Shown here: one piece after another, positions 61,149 through 64,000 of the stretch | Position numbering within the stretch: the stretch's first letter is position 1 | Layout: every line of letters starts with the position of its first letter | DNA from: Gammaproteobacteria bacterium | GTDB taxonomy: Bacteria > Pseudomonadota > Gammaproteobacteria > Pseudomonadales > Azotimanducaceae | Direction of reading: 5' to 3' | DNA: 64,000 bases | Assembly: GCA_021773565.1 (NCBI GenBank) | Contig: JAJFJZ010000013.1 | Span: 124,001 to 188,000 of the forward strand | Position numbers and translations under genes: made by a program | Notes under the pieces: generated by a model | Told to the model about the DNA's origin: nothing | The model's input: only the letters and a program-made list of their open reading frames with translations | Databases searched by the model: none

Positions 61149-61718
61149 ATGCATGGATTCACAATAATAGAGCTTCTGACAAGTTTGACCGTAGTCGCTC
61201 TTCTTCTCGGCATCGCGTTTCCGGCATTCAACGATCTGCGTCAGCAACAGGACTCAACGAGCGCAGTTAATCAGTTAATAACTTCCGTCCAGTTTGCGCG
61301 CTCTGCAGCTATTGCATTGCACAGTACCGTGACCCTGTGCCCAACATCGGAGAAAAACCGCTATGTGTGCGGCAAGCGTAATCAGTGGCATGTTGGAGCA
61401 TTGGCATTTCTCGACCTTAACTCCAGCGGTAAGGTAGACGGGGATGAATCGCTGATAAAGCGATTTCCAGCACTTAAAAAGGGATCGAAAACGTATTGGC
61501 GATCTTTTCGCAACAGATCTTATTTACAAATCAATTCGCGCGGTCTAACCAACTGGCAAAACGGAAACATATTATACTGTCCACCTGGAGGTGATCCCCG
61601 GTTTGCTCGCCAACTCATAATTAACGTTACCGGTCGGGTTCGACTTGCAAGAGACCGGGACAAGGACGGCATTGTGGAGAATGCGCGCGGCAAACCGGTA
61701 GTTTGTCCACAGCGATAA
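61149..61718 (+). CDS. GspH/FimT family type IV pilus minor pseudopilin
   Basis: A 189-residue prepilin-like protein with a very short leader (MHG) before the cleavage site G/FTIIELL and the hydrophobic helix LTSLTVVALLLGIAFPA. The GspH/FimT domain follows (NQLITSVQFARSAAIALHSTVTLCPT, split by its turn) with cysteines at CPT and CPP. In Pseudomonas aeruginosa fimT or fimU follow pilR, and this is the matching position. It would be a minor pilin at the pilus tip or priming complex. It converges with the PilY2-like gene. Confidence 0.88.
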   Translation: MHGFTIIELLTSLTVVALLLGIAFPAFNDLRQQQDSTSAVNQLITSVQFARSAAIALHSTVTLCPTSEKNRYVCGKRNQWHVGALAFLDLNSSGKVDGDESLIKRFPALKKGSKTYWRSFRNRSYLQINSRGLTNWQNGNILYCPPGGDPRFARQLIINVTGRVRLARDRDKDGIVENARGKPVVCPQR

Positions 61719-61734
61719 AGACCGGATTGCGGCT

Positions 61735-62094
61735 CTAGTGTTCGTCCATGCGGCGATTATCAGAAAGTTGAATCAGCTTTACAATTTCACGGTGGCTAGC
61801 ACTTATACGATAATAGGAAAATGACACTTTCATGCCTTTTTCAAGTAGGGTAAATGCCCCGAAGGTTCCCCTGATCTCCACCTGTGCATCCACTGGAATG
61901 TAGTAGGATAATCCATCTATTACGGCGATGTTATTCTCAATATTTAATCCTCGTACCACACCTTCTGATTCTTCCAGAGCCGGAACCTGAAATTCCGCGT
62001 GCAACATACCTGTTGCCATCAAACAGGATAAGAGCAACAGTCTTTTACCCGGTATTAACATCGACCATGTTAGCTTGATTTTACCTGGCATCAT
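61735..62094 (-). CDS. Small exported PilY2-like protein downstream of pilY1
   Basis: A 119-residue protein from ATG 62094 with GGAGG seven bases upstream; the frame opens further upstream inside pilY1. It has a basic N-terminus and a hydrophobic signal-like helix (LLLLSCLMATGMLHA) before the mature part EFQVPAL. The mature region contains a beta-rich segment (VVRGLNIENNIAVIDGLSYYIP) resembling small modules of pilus-associated proteins. By size and position next to pilY1 it corresponds to PilY2 of Pseudomonas; I cannot confirm homology by eye. Its start overlaps the pilY1 stop. Confidence 0.65.
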   Translation of the reverse strand: MMPGKIKLTWSMLIPGKRLLLLSCLMATGMLHAEFQVPALEESEGVVRGLNIENNIAVIDGLSYYIPVDAQVEIRGTFGAFTLLEKGMKVSFSYYRISASHREIVKLIQLSDNRRMDEH

Positions 62095-64000
62095 CCAGTT
62101 CCCTCCAGGACAATCTTCCCGTTTTGCTCTTTCCGCCTTGTGCAACGCGCAGGGAAACCTGTTCATCTCCACCACTAAGGAACAGGAAGTCGGTGTCACC
62201 TTCTCCTAACAATAGAGATGGATCAACGAGACTTCCATTTAGCATATCATTGTCAATTACTATTCCAACAGAATACCCGTTTACGAGATCGTCATCATCA
62301 ATCACGCCATCGTTATTGAAATCAAAAAGTGGCCCCTCGGAATTTCCACCGGTTAAAGAATTAACCGGAAAAATCGCGCCCGGTGGTGCCAGTAAACAAC
62401 TGTTATCATCGCGGGGAACAATGGTGGTAATCAAAATCTCATCACCACGGGGGATAATGCGTCGGATAGCTCTTTCGCCCGGATATTGCGCATCGGGAGC
62501 AGCCAGACCCGTTGTATCAGGGTTCGCATTTCCTTGCACTGTTAGCGCAGGTCTTTCGACATCAAAATCAAAATACCAACCATAGGTGCCGGGATTACCG
62601 GCTGCATCATCTGCCTGATATTCCACAGCATTATTTGTAATGCGACGTAGGCGATTAAATGGAACAACAGACTCATCGTAAACATTGCTAATAGTTTGTT
62701 GCACCAGGCGGAGTGATTTGGAATCACTATTGGCAGTGGGGGGGTTCAATTCGCCCGCGCCTCGGTCCCAAATTCCGTATACTGACTGTATATCTTTCGA
62801 AACCGCATCCGCATCGGTGATAAAGCTACCAGTGGCAAAGATAACAATAAAACCTTCCTGGGTAGGATGTTTGCGCACATAGGGTTGCACTGTGATAGGT
62901 TGTCGATTGGTAACACCTCCGGCGGTGTAGGTCGCCTGAAAGAGCTTGGTTGTTGTCCACTTGCTTTTATCTGAATCAGAAATATCAAAACGATATAGAT
63001 TACCAAACAGATCTCCAGCATAGACCAGATCCGCAGTACCGTTGAGATCTTCATCGATAATAGCGGGCACTCCCAAACCATTGGGCAAGCCTGCCAGAGT
63101 ATCAGGGACTGCACGTACTCCTTCCCCGGTATCAAGTTTATAAAAGTCCGAGGAACTCCAGGTACCATCCAGACCTCCATCCAGGTTTAGCATAAACAAC
63201 TTCGCTATTCCCGCAGTACTGTTATAGCCATTGCCAAAAATCGCTGCCCAGATATTGTCTCCACCAGAGACAACATTGGTCATCACCAATTGAGCCGGGC
63301 TGTACGTAAATCCCAGATCCTTAACGGGCAGGCCAAAATTATCTACCCAGGTACCACCACCCAATGGTTGGCCACTGCTATCTAGCGGATAGGAATCATC
63401 CGCATCTGTAAACTCCCACAGCACCGTGTCCAGCGCAGCACTTTCGCTGGAATAGTCGCCTGCTGGATCTGATATATTTAGTGCATAATAACCCTTACCA
63501 CCCGAACCCAAACCGCCTACAAGAACGGTATTCCAGGTACGCGTTGCCGAGGCTTTGGATCGCGGCATAAATACATCTTCAATAGTGGGGGTAGCATCCA
63601 CAAAAAACTTATGAGCATAAGTAATCGAGGTCAAACCAACCACTTGATTGGCAAAATTTTGCGAACTATCGACAAGTTTGTTTGGAATATAGGCGAATTT
63701 TTCTCTTCCGTTATCAGCATCAAACGCATGCAACATCCCATCGTTTGCGCCTACATAAACGATAGGTTTACGAGTTTGGTTGGATGCTGCAAAATCTGAA
63801 TACAAATCTCCGCTACTATCTGGAAATGGATTCTGGTCTCTTCGCGACGCCCTCGACGACTGAACATACTGGGGTGCTGAATGTACAATATCTCCAATCA
63901 ATCCATCCCGTTCCGGTCTGGTTCTAAGTACGCCCAAAGGTTGCTCGTTGCTTCGATCTCCCCGCACAAAATTGGTTTCAGCTTCCGAAAGATTAACCAG
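62081..64000 (-). CDS. pilY1: Type IV pilus tip adhesin PilY1, C-terminal part
   Basis: The frame runs off the right edge of the window, so about 640 C-terminal residues are present and the N-terminus is missing (the frame is still open at base 64000). The region matches the PilY1 beta-propeller: VNFVRGDRS, SAPQYV, VYVGANDGMLHAFDADNG, YYALNISDPAG, and VYAGDLFGNLYRFDIS. Near the C-terminus DFNNDGVIDDDDLV is an EF-hand-like calcium loop, as in the calcium site that controls pilus retraction in P. aeruginosa. It is convergent with fimT, so the minor pilin operon runs opposite to pilSR. Confidence 0.92.
   Translation of the reverse strand: MVNLSEAETNFVRGDRSNEQPLGVLRTRPERDGLIGDIVHSAPQYVQSSRASRRDQNPFPDSSGDLYSDFAASNQTRKPIVYVGANDGMLHAFDADNGREKFAYIPNKLVDSSQNFANQVVGLTSITYAHKFFVDATPTIEDVFMPRSKASATRTWNTVLVGGLGSGGKGYYALNISDPAGDYSSESAALDTVLWEFTDADDSYPLDSSGQPLGGGTWVDNFGLPVKDLGFTYSPAQLVMTNVVSGGDNIWAAIFGNGYNSTAGIAKLFMLNLDGGLDGTWSSSDFYKLDTGEGVRAVPDTLAGLPNGLGVPAIIDEDLNGTADLVYAGDLFGNLYRFDISDSDKSKWTTTKLFQATYTAGGVTNRQPITVQPYVRKHPTQEGFIVIFATGSFITDADAVSKDIQSVYGIWDRGAGELNPPTANSDSKSLRLVQQTISNVYDESVVPFNRLRRITNNAVEYQADDAAGNPGTYGWYFDFDVERPALTVQGNANPDTTGLAAPDAQYPGERAIRRIIPRGDEILITTIVPRDDNSCLLAPPGAIFPVNSLTGGNSEGPLFDFNNDGVIDDDDLVNGYSVGIVIDNDMLNGSLVDPSLLLGEGDTDFLFLSGGDEQVSLRVAQGGKSKTGRLSWRELDDAR

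Overview
The window looks like a chromosomal segment of a gammaproteobacterium, most likely a marine-type member of the Pseudomonadales or the former Cellvibrionales. The main clues are the Pseudomonas-like order pgeF-rluD / bamD-pilS-pilR-fimT, the order queA-tgt-yajC-secD-secF, lptF-lptG divergent from pepA-holC-(hypothetical)-valS, a FabY-type initiating ketosynthase, and the order ilvI-ilvH-ilvC-pssA-msrP-msrQ. By eye the base composition is a little under half G+C and fairly even. I see no prophage, CRISPR array, integron or intact insertion sequence. The species cannot be named from this sequence alone.

Layout. 1-288 is the 3' end of anmK, convergent with the minus-strand secretion and queuosine block queA-tgt-yajC-secD-secF (328-5836). 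A tRNA-Leu(CAA) gene lies on the plus strand at 5993-6079. Next on the minus strand are an AhpD-like protein and an NhaC-type antiporter. From 8262 to 15539 is a tightly packed catabolic operon: saccharopine-dehydrogenase-like lysine dehydrogenase, AmaB/ALDH7, a class III aminotransferase, a fused alpha+beta 2-oxoacid dehydrogenase E1, and a FabD-like acyltransferase. An Lrp/AsnC regulator and a threonine dehydratase-like enzyme diverge from it. I read the operon as a lysine to 2-aminoadipate to 2-oxoadipate route; this is inference from families and gene order. 17150-19704 holds a GFA protein, an S1/P1 nuclease and an acyl-CoA dehydrogenase.

The centre (20039-33387) carries an RDD membrane protein, lptFG, pepA-holC-hypothetical-valS, a quinone oxidoreductase with a hexanucleotide repeat in its leader, hisH-hisF without other his genes, hemH, and a LysR regulator divergent from a TauE/SafE permease. 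The standout gene is at 33408-38348: one 1646-residue polypeptide with AccA-like, long linker, AccD-like, biotin carboxylase and biotinyl-carrier-like regions in that order. This is a complete acyl-CoA carboxylase in an order unlike the eukaryotic multidomain enzyme, and its biotin site is EAFK rather than EAMK. moaB and a MaoC hydratase flank it, followed by a thiolase-FabY pair, so much of 33-43 kb concerns acyl-CoA and fatty-acid metabolism.

The last third holds prfC, rimI with an upstream gene that looks like a divergent holD (so candidates for both DNA polymerase III chi and psi lie in the window), a DAHP synthase, a sodium:solute symporter with its DUF4212 small subunit, msrQ-msrP, pssA, the ilvIHC genes, a DUF4124 protein, pgeF-rluD, and bamD-pilS-pilR-fimT. 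At the end, pilY1 (running off the window) and a small PilY2-like gene face fimT from the opposite strand, so the minor pilin operon is inverted relative to the Pseudomonas aeruginosa arrangement. Small-scale oddities include four tandem copies of a gene's own 3' end (17061-17143), the 14-unit hexanucleotide repeat (29035-29118), and a 10-bp inverted repeat in front of the Lrp gene.
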